Source: Rutstroemia sp. NJR-2017a BVV2 (Eukaryota; Ascomycota; Leotiomycetes; Helotiales; Rutstroemiaceae). Taken from it: 64,000 nt of DNA. The position numbers and the translations under genes were made by a program. Every line of letters starts with the position of its first letter. Positions within the stretch are counted from its first letter, which is position 1. This document shows positions 24,264 to 36,671 of the stretch, in pieces. The stretch covers positions 1,240,001 through 1,304,000 of the forward strand of contig NJPS01000031.1 in assembly GCA_002946415.1 (NCBI GenBank), given 5' to 3'. The notes under the pieces were generated by a model. It did not search any database, had not been told where the DNA came from, and saw only the letters and a program-made list of their open reading frames with translations.

Positions 24264-24992
24264 ATGCATGACCTCCCCCCAGCCTCCCAACTCGCCGCCC
24301 TCTTCAACAGCCGCCACTTCACCCAAGTCCTCCCCGACGACTCATACCCCAGCCTCGCCATCTCCCTACCCACCGCCGACCGCGTCTGGGAATACCAGCA
24401 CACGCTCCCTCATCCACGCTATCTCGGCTCACTCGCATTCTTCATCGCCGGCCTCGCCCGCTGCGAAGCCTCATCCCGCAACATCCACGCCGTGCTCCTC
24501 GCAAACCAAATCATCCACCCGGCGCCCTCGCCCGAGCACCCTATCCCGCAGCGCCCGCACGGGTCAACAATCAATATCGCCAGAATCACGAGGAACACAG
24601 ATGTAACTAATACGCTCGTGCGGCGGAAAGTCGTCGTTTTCCTGACCTTCTGGCACGAGGAATGCGTGCGGTTGAATTCAGTGGATGAATTGGTGTGGCA
24701 GGCGGAGAGGCGTGTGGAGATGAGACCGTGGGAGGCGGAGGCGAGGGAGTTGTTGGAGGAGTTTAGGAGCTGGAGGACGTTGAGGCCGAGTCAGAGGAGG
24801 GGGGATTTGTTGGCGAGGGTACGGCAGCGGAGGGGGGGAGAAAACCGGAGGGGAGATGCGGTTGTTAGGATTTTTGAACCGCTGCCTCGGATGGGGACGA
24901 TTTCGCGGAATAGAGCTGGAAGGCATGGGGTCGGTTACGAGGGTACAAATGATGAGTACGATGATCCGCCGCTGCCTTACTCAGCTGTTTGA
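24264..24992 (+). CDS. Uncharacterised protein, about 242 aa
   Basis: Not recognised. A single open frame from the first in-frame ATG (24264), MHDLPPASQLAALFNSRHF, runs to a stop at 24992. The central part looks ordered (LGSLAFFIAGLARCEASSRN, VVVFLTFWHEECVRLNSVDELVW). The C-terminal third is highly basic (RQRRGGENRRGD) and ends with an acidic-proline tail. GC content is well above the flanks, consistent with coding. The frame is open upstream to 24177 but without an ATG. It is convergent with the photolyase gene. Confidence 0.6.
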   Translation: MHDLPPASQLAALFNSRHFTQVLPDDSYPSLAISLPTADRVWEYQHTLPHPRYLGSLAFFIAGLARCEASSRNIHAVLLANQIIHPAPSPEHPIPQRPHGSTINIARITRNTDVTNTLVRRKVVVFLTFWHEECVRLNSVDELVWQAERRVEMRPWEAEARELLEEFRSWRTLRPSQRRGDLLARVRQRRGGENRRGDAVVRIFEPLPRMGTISRNRAGRHGVGYEGTNDEYDDPPLPYSAV

Positions 24993-25784
24993 AAGTGTCT
25001 CTTTTTGGAGTTTTGGTTTATATGGTTTGCGGGAGTTTGAAAAGGGTGCATAGATAGATATCCATCGGTGTTTTTGTTAGTGGACTGGTATTATAAAGGG
25101 TAGGGAAAGTTCATTCATTCATTCGGTTGCATTTCCATGGGCGTTATGATACAAGGCGAAGGGAGACTGGCACGTCAGCGAGAGAGGTTTTATTAGCAGC
25201 CTACATTGATAATTTTACAACAGTTCCTTCATTATGTCCTCAACTGAGAATGTCACTGTGTGTTCTTCGGATCAGAGTTACTCCCTCCCCTTCGTGACCC
25301 TCGTTGTATAATTTGGTCTATGCTACTGCCATATACCTGCCTCAATGAATGCTCGCCCCCTATTTCACAGAGTTCAACCACCCCACCTCAGGTCCTTGAA
25401 AGTTATTTCGGTGCATGCGTAAAATGAGTATCATAATCACAAGAAAGGTTTTCACAATGTAAAAGTGTTCTATCCACTAATCACTAGTACTTAATTTACT
25501 GCTTCTGGGCCCAGTTCGGTACAACACTTTCATCTTGCCTTTTTCCCATGCATGCTCAGATACTCTCACCTCCCCCTCACATCCCTTTTTCTCCTTTCTC
25601 TTCTTCACTCAAACATTATTTGTTAAGTGCACACTGTAAGTTTCTTATTAAGCATCAAGCATGATGATTGATCGTCATCCCATCAGTAAATGGATACAAG
25701 CCCCGCTCTCTGCAAACACCACATCATCCATTTCCTCACCTCAAGACCAAAATTCATAGGGTAATATTCCACCCTTCCATCAAC
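24993..25784. other. Convergent 3' spacer
   Basis: Shared 3' region of the genes ending at 24992 (+) and 25785 (-). No gene or RNA is visible. Pyrimidine-rich near 25560-25610. Confidence 0.6.
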
Positions 25785-27785
25785 TCACTTTTTCATCTTC
25801 TTAAAATGCCCATCCAACGTCCCTTGACCCTTCGCCACACCTCCCTTCCTCTTCCCTTTTATTTTTCTCTCCGCATTCCCACCTTCACCTTCCCCCTCTC
25901 CTCCCCTATCAGCCGCACCCCTACCATCTTCTTCCACCGTCTCATCATCCTCACTACCCTTCACCTTACCTCCACCATCCCCTCCACCCTCCCTCACCCC
26001 TTCTTCCCCCTCCCCAAACAACCTCCTCCATTCCCCCTTCTTCAACCTCTCATCATCCCCATACAACCCCACCTTATACGCCCCCTTCATCCCCTCCAAA
26101 CACACCGTCCTCCTCTCCGCAAAATCAAACATCGGCAACGGATACACCATTTCCTTCCCCTCGCCCCCAGAACCCAACCCATCCCCCTCAATCCTCACCC
26201 CCGCCCTCCTCAGCTCCCCCACCGGCGCCTTCCAAGGCTCATAAATCCACTTCTCCCCCAGCCCCTTCAGCTCCGGGACATACCTCTTAACAAACTTTCC
26301 CTCTTTATCCCAGCCCTTCCCAAAAGCGATAGGGCTATACATCCTATAGTACATTGCGTAAAACGCCGTACAGCTCAACCACTGCCAATTCCCCACATTA
26401 CACGCCGTCTCATGATCCAACAGCCACTCCTCAAAAACCTCCAGCCCGCGTTCCCAGGAAATATAGCACCCGCCCCGAGTAAGGAAACAGGCGACCGCAT
26501 GCCTGCCCAGATGATGAATCCAGCCTTCTTGCCGCAGCTGCCGCATCAGAGCGTCGATGAACGGGAAACCCGTAATGCCGTATTTCCACCTATAGAGCCA
26601 TTTCTCCTCTCTTGTTTGCGGGCTCGTAAGCCTGTTTTCCGGGACCGGAGAACGCAAGTGCCAGGGAACGAAACGACAATGGGGGTTTCCGATCGTAGAA
26701 GCAAAATTGTAGCCGAGTGCAGCCTGGGCGCCGAAATACATGTCCCGGAAAAGCAGTTGGCCGATGAGGGAGACGGGGGGTTGGGAGGTTTTGCCGCCGG
26801 GGTAGGCGGACAGGAGGTCCTGCACGCGCCAGTAGTATTCGCGGATGCTGAGGGAGCCGAAATGCAGGTGTGGGGAGAGGAGCGTGGTGGATTGGGGGGA
26901 GAAGGCTGTGGGTGCGGTTTTGGGCTTTTCGAAGGTGGCGATGTATTGGGGGTTGCTGAGGAGGGAGGCGAGGGTTGAGAGGGCGATGGTTTCGCCGCCG
27001 CGGTGGGGGGTTGTTGCGGGTGGGAACCCGAGTTCTGCGAGAGTAGGTACGGAGAAATCATTTTGGGGACCGGCCAGTTGAGTGTATGATTTATCTGGAC
27101 CATTTTCTCTTGCTGGTTGATTCAGATCTGGCGTCTGTTCTGGAGGTACTTGCTCAAAATCGAGGTTGGTATCACCGGGATCCGGAAGAGAAGTCGGCGC
27201 TGGAATTGGCCTGCGAACTTTCCCAATCTTCGGACCAAGTGTTTGCACAATACTTATGCTCATAGTAGGCTTCCCTCCATTCTTCTTAACCAGCTCATCG
27301 CTATCCCAAAGCGTACGACCCGATTTGATAATCACATTCACACCTGATGTTTTCGCCGCCGATATAACATCCGCATCGCGATCCTTCGCATACGCATCTG
27401 TATCCTTCTCAAACACCAGATGAGTTATTTTCCAGGCTTTGAAAAGCTTAGGAAAGAGAGTCTGCGGTGCCTCTCGAATGAGCAGAAGCTTTTGTTTGGA
27501 ATTGAGCTTGGTCAATGATTTGGAGAGATCATTCTGACAATCGATACTGAGTTTTCTGTCAGTACGCGCACGTCTTCATGTGATTGAACACAGCACTATA
27601 CTACACTACACTTACAGGAATTGCCAACGATTTACACCAACTCGCGCTCGATACACATAATGCGGATCCCAAGTCCACACGGGATATAAGACTTCGGGAT
27701 CCAGATCGAGTGCGGCTTGAAGGGCGGGAGAATCGTGGAGACGGAGATCGGTTCGGAACCAGTAGATGACTCTTGGTTTGACCAT
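25785..27785 (-). CDS. (6-4)-type DNA photolyase / animal-like cryptochrome
   Basis: Two exons (27785-27616, 27546-25785) give about 643 residues. The N-terminal antenna domain begins VIYWFRTDLRLHDSPAL. The FAD domain has LSPHLHFGSLSIREYYW, GFPFIDALMRQLRQEGW, IHHLGRHAVACFLTRGG and NWQWLSCTAFY. The two histidines of IHHLGRH match the pair that (6-4) photolyases use for (6-4) photoproduct repair, and NWQWLSC separates it from class I CPD enzymes (NWQWAAS). The tail of about 90 residues is Gly/Glu-rich and basic (KIKGKRKGG), likely a nuclear signal, and ends QGTLDGHFKKMKK, which resembles a PCNA-interacting peptide. Predicted light-driven DNA repair in the nucleus with a possible light-signalling role. 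Subfamily assignment is by motif only. Confidence 0.9.
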
Positions 27786-28832
27786 TTCGGGGAGGGGGAG
27801 GGTTATCCGATCCGAGTAAAGTGTACCATTCGCTGGTAACCAAAGCAATAAATATCACGATCAGTAAATAAGTTACGCGTCTTTTGTTTTTTCTGTTCTG
27901 TTGATGAAAGGAAGGGAGTCGATGATGTCAATACAGGGTCTACTGGATCTGGGTCTGGCTCCGGGTACCTTATTTAGCTTCCCCGACGCCCACTAACCCT
28001 ACGAAGTACAAATCGGTGGGGTTTCAGATTAGCGAGCGTGAGATCTAAGATGGGATTTGAGTCGCGAGATGCATGATTTGCTTCTCTTCGTCTTATAGAT
28101 CCCTTCAATCTTCTATCTTTCATCTTCTTCTTCTCCTCATCAACCCAATCAGGAGTATACCTCCCATACAACCTTATCATACCCAACCATCCAATCCACC
28201 AAAACCAATACAGACATTCTCCAGTTCCACATCACCTCCTTCATAAGCTCCTCAAGCTCCCTAACCCAAGCCCACCGCTTCTCATCCTCACATTCCAATC
28301 ATGGAACGATGCCAAAAAACATTTCTTTGTCATTAACAGAGTGCACCGAAAAACATACTGACCCGTCCCGTCCATGATGTAGATTAGATAGAGTCCGTGA
28401 GGTGTGAATATCCCTTTCCATCGCAACCAAGTCTTTCATGTCATGATTACCGTGCATCTCGTGGAAGTTGAGCAACGATAAGTTGACAAGTCCCAAGAAC
28501 GCGGTCATACAATCACCAAGTATATAGCACAGCACAGCACAGCACAGTACAATATGAATTACTTTACTTTCTCATTAACCCTAGGCTAGTAACATCTCTG
28601 TTCAATTACCAATACGAGTAATTACCCCCACTCCCTATGGTATTAACCACTGAAGACATGGTCTTTCTTCCATCTCTTTAATCCCTATCCACCTCATTGT
28701 CATGCATGTATGTAATCGTAATTCATCAAGAACGTCAGTTTATCCTCCTGAAGAGGCCCTCCAATATATATACCCGAAGAAAAAAATAACATCCCCCTTA
28801 ACCATTATGTACCATCTACTCATTCATCCCAT
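27786..28832. other. Spacer: photolyase promoter and GH3 3' region
   Basis: No gene supported. A gcaca x4 array sits at 28526-28545. Photolyase transcription should start in the left part of this region. Confidence 0.55.
28526..28545. repeat. gcaca x4 microsatellite
   Basis: Four perfect 5-bp copies in the spacer between the photolyase and GH3 genes. Confidence 0.85.
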
Positions 28833-31800
28833 CTAACTCAAAGTCTGGCTCAAAGGAAGATTTCTCGAGCTAGATCCGACATACACGGTCTTGGGGTAAC
28901 TGGAGATGACCCAGTTTTGTGCGACGGTATCCCAGTTGCTCAAATCTCTTCTGGTGAGATCAGCAGTGAAAGTAGCGGATTCACCTGCGTCGATGCTGAG
29001 ACGCTCGAAGCCTCTAAGGACGACAAGAGGATCATTTGGTCCACCGAGACGGACGTACAACTGGGGAACTTCTTCACCGTTGAGGTCGCCAGTGTTGGTG
29101 ATCTTGGCGGTGACAGTGTAGAGGATGTCGTACAATTGTGGGTTTCCACCTGGAGCTCCACCTGCGGCGAGGAGAGGCTGAGCAGATCCATCAGTGGCAC
29201 CGGGGGGAAGGAACTGATCGGCAGTTTGGCCGTAATGTGGGTCAGCGGAAGCGGCAACGGCGTCGGTGGTGTTGAGGTATGGGTAGATGTATTGGTAGAC
29301 GTATGGGAAGCTTCCGTTGGGGAAGAGGTAATCAGCCAAGTTTGTGGAGAAGTTTCCAAGAACTGGAGCTGCGGCCCTCATGCCAGTTGTAGGAGTGTAG
29401 CCACTGGCGTTTGTCTTGGTGACTGCGAGGTCAGAGTACTCGAATGTGGTGTATGAAAGACCGAATCCGAATTCGTAGATCGGTGTGACATTTTGAGCGT
29501 CGAAGCCACGGTAATCGATGAAGACACCTTCAGCGAAGTTGTCCTGTGGTGCGTCGTTTCCGTTATTGGGGGTATAAAGGATATCGGTGCCATAGCTCTC
29601 TCTGGTAGGACCCCAGGTGAATGGAGTACGTGCAGCTGGGTTGACCTTTCCGTAGAGAACATCTGTGATACTGTTTCCGCTCTCTTGGCCTGGTACACCT
29701 GCCCAAAGGATAGCAGTGATGTTGGGGCTGTCGTACCATTCAGTGACGATAGTAGGTCCGGTGGAGTGGATAACAACGATTGTGTTGTTGCACAAGGCAG
29801 AGACGTTCTTGATCAAGTCATCTCCGGAGTGCCAAAGAGTTAGGTTGTTGCGGTCTCCCTCATTTCCATCAACACTGATATATCCCTCTCCGGAATCAGC
29901 GTTAACGAAGACAATAGCTGTGACGTATTCTTGCTCGACAAGTGCGGAGATTTGGGCGGTAGCGTAGTTGTCCAAAATGCTTTCGTATCTTGATCCATCA
30001 ATAATGGCTTGGGCTTGAAGAGCACTATCAGGAGTGACGAGGTAAGGGAAGTTGGCGGAACCAGAACCCCATGCCATTCCAAGGGTACCATTGTCGCAAC
30101 CTCTGTCAGAGCATCCGTTCGGACCCCAAGCGTTAGGACCAGCATCTTCTCCAATGACAGCAACGAATTTGGGCTTCGAGAGAGGAAGTGCGTTGTTGGT
30201 GTTCTTGAGAAGGACGGTTGATCGTGCAGCAATTTTTCGGATCAAAGCTCCATGGTCGCCACGGACATCCACGTGGAAGTTGATTTGTTGGACATCTTTG
30301 TTGGCGGCATAGTGGACTGGTCCGTATGTATCAAGAGTCCATGAAGAAAAGTTGATCTCTGGCTCATCCAAAGTCAACCCGACCTTGAAGTAAGCAGCCA
30401 TAATTCTCATAGCCATGTCGTCGATTCTCCATTCAGGAACAGTTCCGTTAATGACAGCCAATGTGAGGTTGGTTCCCCAGAAACTCTCTCCACTGTTGAA
30501 AACGGTATCACCAGGCATGGTCATGTCCTGTCAAGGAATATCAGTACTGATCGTTGCAAGTTAACATATTTAAGAAGTTCTTACCAATCCTGCAAGAGCA
30601 CTGGCAGCTCCAGTGTGTTGAGCTTGCCAATCACTCATGACGAATCCTTGGAATCCAAGCTCATCTTTGAGGATGTTGTTAAGCATCTTGGAGTTCTGGC
30701 AACCATAGGAGTTGTTGATTTGATTGTAACTGCACATAATAGAACCAACACCGGCGCGAACGGCGTCGGCGAATGGCCACAAGTAAAGCTCATGCATGGT
30801 GGTATCGTCGATGTTAGATGAACCAGATTCGGTGATGTTGTAGCCGTAACCTTGGGCTTCTCCGGATTGACGGAAATGTTCCTTTGGAATAGTTAGCCAC
30901 GTGAGTTCTATGTATGTGTGGCGGAAAAAGGCATGGAAAGGATATTTACCTGTTCATTACCAATGAAATGCTTAGCACAAGCAATAACACCAGCGTCTTG
31001 AATACCTCGGACGGTTTCTGCCATACCAATACCTGTCAAGACAGGATCGGGACTGAAACCTTCCCAGTTACGTCCACCTTCTGGAGCACGACCGAGAGGA
31101 CCAGCAACTGGACCAAGTTGGACTGTGACACCCTTTCCTTTGTGCTCTTGGCCTATAAGTAGTTGTCAGTATGAAATCACAACGGGAGTAGCCACAAGTG
31201 GGGTGCTGATTCATCAACTCAATACAACGTCGTGCTCAGAACTTCTCCTGATCACAGAGTGATTGCCGAGAAGTCCAAGAACATCTGAGGCAGCCACGAA
31301 GCATTGATTGGCAACACGCGCCAGCAGAAAAGGAAATTGATAACGTACCCATAGCATAGCCTCGAGCATACATCAAACCACGGTCGAATGAAGCAGCAAC
31401 TGTCTGGCCACTGGAGAAGACCGAGTTGTAATCCGTATCACGGACACCCACTGGGGAATCTTGCATACACATCGACCTCAAACCAAGTCGAGGAACTGAT
31501 CCAGCTTGACCAACACACTGTTCTCCCTCCCAACCAACACCGGTGGTGATGTTGACTTTCTCCAAAAGAGTCAACTGAGAAACGAAGTCCTTTGCTTTCG
31601 CATAGGCCTCCTCCCAGCCGACGACATTGGGGCTCATCCATGGCGAAGGATAGAAAGGTGGACTGGTCTGACCGAATTGTGCACCACTGACGGTAGCATT
31701 GTCGACGTCACCAGGGTAGGTGAAATTCGAAGACTGTGTAAGAATTAATTTCGGAGTTCCATAAGCCAGAAATGAGAGAACATAGACAAGATCAAGTAGA

Positions 31801-32046
31801 CTTTTCATGTCGACTTGTCCTATTCAATTGATATTTGTGCTTTGAAATATGCAATTGAACAAATGAAACAAAATGAATTGATGTTTTGTTTGCGATATTG
31901 AATTGGTGGGGGAAATATGCATGCGGACAAAAAGGTACAATGGAATTGATGGGTGAGGGAGTACGAACCTGACGTTGTTTGATGTGAGCTGCCGTAGCAA
32001 CGGAGGCAAGCACCTCAACGGCGAGTAGTGAGTACGCGTACCGCAT
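28833..32046 (-). CDS. Secreted GH3 beta-glucosidase, second gene
   Basis: Predicted extracellular beta-glucosidase. The preferred start at 32046 encodes [21 protein letters not shown], spliced from KQRQ (31969) to [12 protein letters not shown] (31733). Later exons give [81 protein letters not shown] and [16 protein letters not shown]. The nucleophile is in VMSDWQAQH. The last, long exon (30524-28833) carries [29 protein letters not shown] with the family acid/base Glu, [16 protein letters not shown] text and the fibronectin-III-like C-terminus ending LPLSQTLS. It has fewer introns than the GH3 gene at 2762 and belongs to a different GH3 subgroup. An alternative ATG at 31808 also yields a signal peptide. 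Confidence 0.93.
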
Positions 32047-32162
32047 TTTCGAAAAGAGGCAACGACGATCTCAGTATTACCTGGAAAGAGCGAATTGAAT
32101 ACACTCTAGATAATGGAGATGAGAGGTGAGTATCTCAATCACGTCTGGAGAGAAAGAGCATT

Positions 32163-32191
32163 CTGGGGGGGTGGACAGCGAGCTACTTATA
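32163..32191 (-). promoter_or_regulatory. Candidate TATA box and CreA-type site, GH3 gene 2
   Basis: The minus strand has TATAAGT at 32185-32191, about 140 bp upstream of the ATG at 32046. CTGGGG at 32163-32168 (plus strand) fits the CreA consensus SYGGRG, and a CCGGGG match lies at 32629-32634. Motif-based inference only. Confidence 0.35.
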
Positions 32192-33014
32192 CGGATTCGC
32201 GACGCTCTCATCTCGCACCTACATCTGCTAAACCCAGTAGATATTTCCGATATTTCTGACATGATATTGAAAATGGGATGGCATGCATGCCTAGGACTGG
32301 GACCAAAGCTAGAACTAGTTGCGAATCTCGAGCTTACCATGACCATGACTACGAAAGTACGAAGTATTACCTTTGCCATTGCTGACCAGTGACCATAACC
32401 CACAGGCCGGTACAAGTGGTGCAAATCGCACTTTGGAGCTTCCCCGGTTCTTGCAGAAAGTCCACGAGCGACATGAGCTCCCCTTGTTAGCTCCTTCCAT
32501 GATGGATGGCTAGACTTTCTATGGGGTCTGTTGGTGGGTTGGCGACTAGTTGGAGCGCATTCTGATGAGCTATTCAATGATGGACACGATGACTTCTTGA
32601 TTAGTGCCCGTCTAGCTACCTAGTTGTCCCGGGGGTGGTGATGGCTTGCAGCTCCTTTCACCGGCTACTTCGCAGGTACATGCCTGTTGGGGTTTGGGGA
32701 AGAGCCGCTAGGTTGGGCTTGAAGTGCTACTGCTACCTACTTGCTGGGTGCTAAAATACCCGAGCTGGGAAAGGTTTAGTGCTCTTGCTTTTCTGCATTC
32801 TCAGCATCGTCCGGTTCCTGATCATCGGTGTGAGTCTGTGAGAGGCAAGGCAGTGTCGATACAGTTACGAATCTTACGAAGTGTCGTCTATTAGAGGTTG
32901 CACCTGGCATTGCCTGCCCCCAGATGTTCTGTTCTGTTCTAAAAGCTTTCGGCGTTCTATCCGAACCATCGCCTTGACTTCAGAGATGTTTGGTTTCATC
33001 TCGACTTTCTGTGC

Positions 33015-33050
33015 GCAGTCGAGGCAGTCGGGGCAGTCGAGGCAGTCGAA
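33015..33050. repeat. gcagtcgag x4 minisatellite
   Basis: Four 9-bp copies (gcagtcgag, gcagtcggg, gcagtcgag, gcagtcgaa). Confidence 0.85.
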
Positions 33051-33882
33051 GAATGAATTCCAGTTCCGAGGCACAACTATCGATGATGCACGGTGACATG
33101 GGTTAGAGTAGCTTGTTGTATGCCGGTTGGAAATCCCGAGCCTGGTACTTGCTTCGTTGCCGTGCCATGCCGTGCCATAGCATAACACTTGTACGTTGAA
33201 TAAGCTGACAAGCTTCGGGCTTTCAATTCCCCGCAAAGACCAGGGCCGTGCTACTGGATTGGGGGAGGCAGTCCCGATGTATATCCATTTCCCGCCACCA
33301 TAGCTCTACCAAGTACGATTTTTGGGGTGATGATGAATTGGCGCTGCTTAACTGCAGAACTTTCTTCGCCAGAAAAAGCCACCTCTTTGGTGTATTATGT
33401 CTCGGGGCTGGATTGGCGTTTGTCAAAAAGCAAGCTATTTCGCTCATGTTTTGGGGGTACACGCTGTTACACGTCGTTACACGTTTTTCTCCGCGAAAAG
33501 CTCCCCATCCCCCATCCCCCACTCCCCGTCCCCCACCGTCATCCGTGGGATCCGCATTTCCAACGATCGGTAAAACGTCGGCCTTGGGGAAAAGGCGGGG
33601 ACCGGGATTGGACTGTCTGTCACTTGATGGGGCCTTGGAGCTCCACTAAATTCTACACGGTTGACAAACTTTTCTTCGGTCCACGAGAACAGGTTTTTGT
33701 GGCGAGGAACTAGGAGCGAGGAACATCGTCGTTTTCTTCACTCTTCGCCGGAATGCTTACAAAATGCGATATTGGTAGAAACTGCCAAAGACATTGGCTT
33801 CCGTGAAGGGGTTCTATCGATTGCTAAGCATCAAGTAAGTCTCATCCCTGACTCACTCGAGTGAGTTGAGAAGTCTCCTGGC

Positions 33883-33914
33883 CTGCTGGTCTGCTGGTCT
33901 GCTGGTCTGCCGGC
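33883..33914. repeat. ctgctggt x3-4 minisatellite
   Basis: Three perfect 8-bp copies followed by a variant ctgccggc. Confidence 0.85.
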
Positions 33915-36133
33915 CTCCTATACGTAATATTACAGACTTCAGTCCTTCGATGGTCAATTTTAGTTTGTTGGCCAGCCTCTTCCCGAATTGAATTGAATTT
34001 GTTTTGTTTGCTTCTACCCCAATCTTCCACCCCGCTCCCCAGATCCACCCTGCCGTTCACGTACCTTGGTAAGGATTATGCTGCCTTTAGCATGGAAATG
34101 GAGGTCGTCTCGGTCCGATTACTCTTGACATGTCTCCATCGGGTGGGATCTCGCGTCTCTGACCCAAGAGAGAAAGTTCCGACGAACTTCACTAACCACC
34201 ACTCTTGGGTCTCCAACCTTCAACCCTTCGCAAGCAACGGTTGAACCTCGGAGATAATTTTATACGAATTATGGCCTTGCATGCATCTTGCATCTACGCT
34301 ACAGGGAATGATCGGAGGTTTTCTACGTAGGTCGGTCTACCTTCCGACAAGTATACCTCCGGCCCAATGTTGTAGGCGGTGCAAATTGCTTCGCCAAGGG
34401 AAGAACCACGTTCAAATAAGCAAATTTCATATACTGCGCTGTCTCAGTTCTTGGATACGATTTTATTTTCTGACGTGCAGAAGATGACGTGCCATATGGT
34501 CTTGGTCTTGGCCAGTACAGCGTATGAGGACGAGTGATTATTTCCGCTGCGGATTTCCGACTAGTTGTCGCGAAAATTCCGAATATGTTTCTGGGCTTAA
34601 GGCTTCTCTGAAAACTCTTCACCATAGTTTGGATGATTAGTGGGTTGCTTCGGAAAGTGTCCGCTCTCATCCGTTGTTTAGTCTGTCTCCTTGTCACCTT
34701 GAGAATTCTAGAGAATTTCCGAGAGAGTCTGAGAAAAGGAACAAGCCATTGTGTCTGGTGATAACTCGAAGCTCACAGTATGTTCTCCATCAAGCTGCTT
34801 CGGCCCTTGCGTTGAGACTTACATTTCTGCCTCCAATACCGGGCAACGCAACCTCAGCCATGGGTACGACCTTCAATGATTCTGTTTCCATACTCATTTG
34901 CCTCGCCTTTTTGTGAATATTGAGCCTGCACTGGCTTTGAAGTATAGCCACCGATCTTTCTCGCCCTCTGCACGGAGCATGCAGCCAGGTGTTCTCCTTT
35001 TAAATCATGGTGGTCTCTCCGCCTCCATTGACTCCGATTCAACATCTTGTCTTTTTATGCCATCAAGTCATGACCTGTATACAGGTGCCCTTCCATGTTA
35101 TCACAAAATGAAGGGTGAAAACACAAGAGAAGGTTCCATACTTAAAGAAGAACGCTGGATAAACCGAACAGACGCCACAGCTCTCACGTTGGATTCCACT
35201 TGATCGACCTCGGAATATTGGCTATACTTACTACGTATCTTCCTTCCATATGTTCCCTTACCCTCCCTTGTCTCTAAGGTTTCTTGGGACTTTTTCGAGA
35301 GTCCGTAGTCTATGCGGACAGTGTCAAAATCAACTCTCAAAACAACACGCTACACAGTGTTAGGTGAGTTCACATGAAGCAGAATCTTCACCAACCGTCA
35401 CACACATTTCTTTTGAACCCCAACCTACAGATATTGTCCTCACCATGCTGCACAATTCAGTCTGCATTGCCATGTCAATCCTCCCATGTGATCCATCTCA
35501 GGTTTTCTAAATCTAGCCAATTCATCAAATTGGCCAACACAATGGAAATCTCAGGAGTGTATACGCAGCAACAATTACCAATTTCTCACTATCTAGGGTG
35601 CTCAATATCTCACGATAGACTCCCAATACTAGTACAGGGTGATATGTTCAGCATATCATCTCAGTTGATGCATTGATGAAGATGGCCTAAGACGTAACTA
35701 GAATGAATTGCACAAGGATTTCAAGCAAGAAATAATATTTCCGCTGGGTGGCCAAGCAGCTTCGTAAACTTTGGGATAGAGCTAGGCACCTCTTCAGGAA
35801 TTTACGTCCCATGCATTGAAATATAGAATGAAGTACTCCGATCAAATCGAAGACAGGCTAACGTTTTAAATATAAAGATATCTTGGTATACAAGCTGGTG
35901 CATGTGTTTCAACAGCGCTCTCGTCAACTGTCAACATCGATATCAAAATCTCTCCCCCACCAAAACCCAGTGGCGCACAAACCACTTTTTCCTTCTAGAA
36001 TTCGCATCGGCGCGGAAAATCCATCATCCGACCACCGAGCGATGAGATCTTTCTTTTCGCCCGCCCAAAATACTCCACCACCTACCTCAAATCCAACCCA
36101 CTCACCACCAGCGTTCGTCTCGTCTCATAAACA

Positions 36134-36671
36134 ATGGCATCAACCCTTACCATCGCAGCCGGCGTAGCGGTAGCCGCATTTCTCGTACGTTTTCCTCCCT
36201 TCCCCCCACCCCTCCGGTCCGAATCCGCATTTCCCTCTTTCCAAGAGAAAAAGATAGTCAGTCCTAATAACCACACCACAGGGTCGCGCAGGTCTCGTAG
36301 CATTCCGTCGATCGCGCGGCGAAGCGGTCGGTGCGCTGGGTAAAGCATTTTATAAAGGTGGTTTTGAACCTAAGATGAATCGGAGGGAAGCTGCGTTGAT
36401 TTTGCAATTGAAGTATGTCTTTTTTTCCCGCCTTGAAACCCCTCTCTTATCTCCCCTCCTCTTTCTGTCCCTCACTCCCTAGGTATTCTCTCTTGACAAG
36501 ACAAAATAACTAACCAAACTGTGCAAAAACAGCGAACGTCAATTAACCAAAGAACGCATCCGCAAGAACCACCGCACGCTGATGATGCTGAACCATCCCG
36601 ATCGAGGGGGCAGCCCGTATTTGGCGACGAAGGTTAATGAGGCGAAGGAGTTTTTGGAGAAGAATGGATGA
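36134..36671 (+). CDS. PAM18: Mitochondrial import J-protein Pam18/Tim14
   Basis: Three exons (36134-36184, 36282-36412, 36533-36671) encode about 106 residues. A membrane segment lies at the N-terminus ([21 protein letters not shown]), followed by [19 protein letters not shown] and a C-terminal J domain with the HPD motif in [20 protein letters not shown]. This is the architecture of Tim14/Pam18, the inner-membrane co-chaperone that stimulates mtHsp70 in the presequence-translocase motor. The protein is shorter than the yeast form, which has a longer intermembrane-space extension, and is similar in size to animal DNAJC19. Both introns are in conventional positions with consensus ends. It should be essential. 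Confidence 0.95.

Larger units (their letters stand above)
32047..36133. other. 4-kb gene-poor region upstream of GH3 gene 2 and PAM18
   Basis: No gene supported. It carries two short tandem arrays (33015-33050, 33883-33914). Frames at 33248-33713 and 34674-35203 lack domains and overlap other-strand frames. Confidence 0.5.

Noticed and set aside
25668..26978. 436-codon open frame antisense to the photolyase
   Set aside because: Shadow frame of a GC-skewed coding exon; Pro/Ile/Leu-rich with no domain, while the minus strand encodes a clear photolyase.
32401..32420. Further MITE end at CACAGGCCGGTAC
   Set aside because: Only the AGGCCG core matches; no inverted partner or interior similarity.
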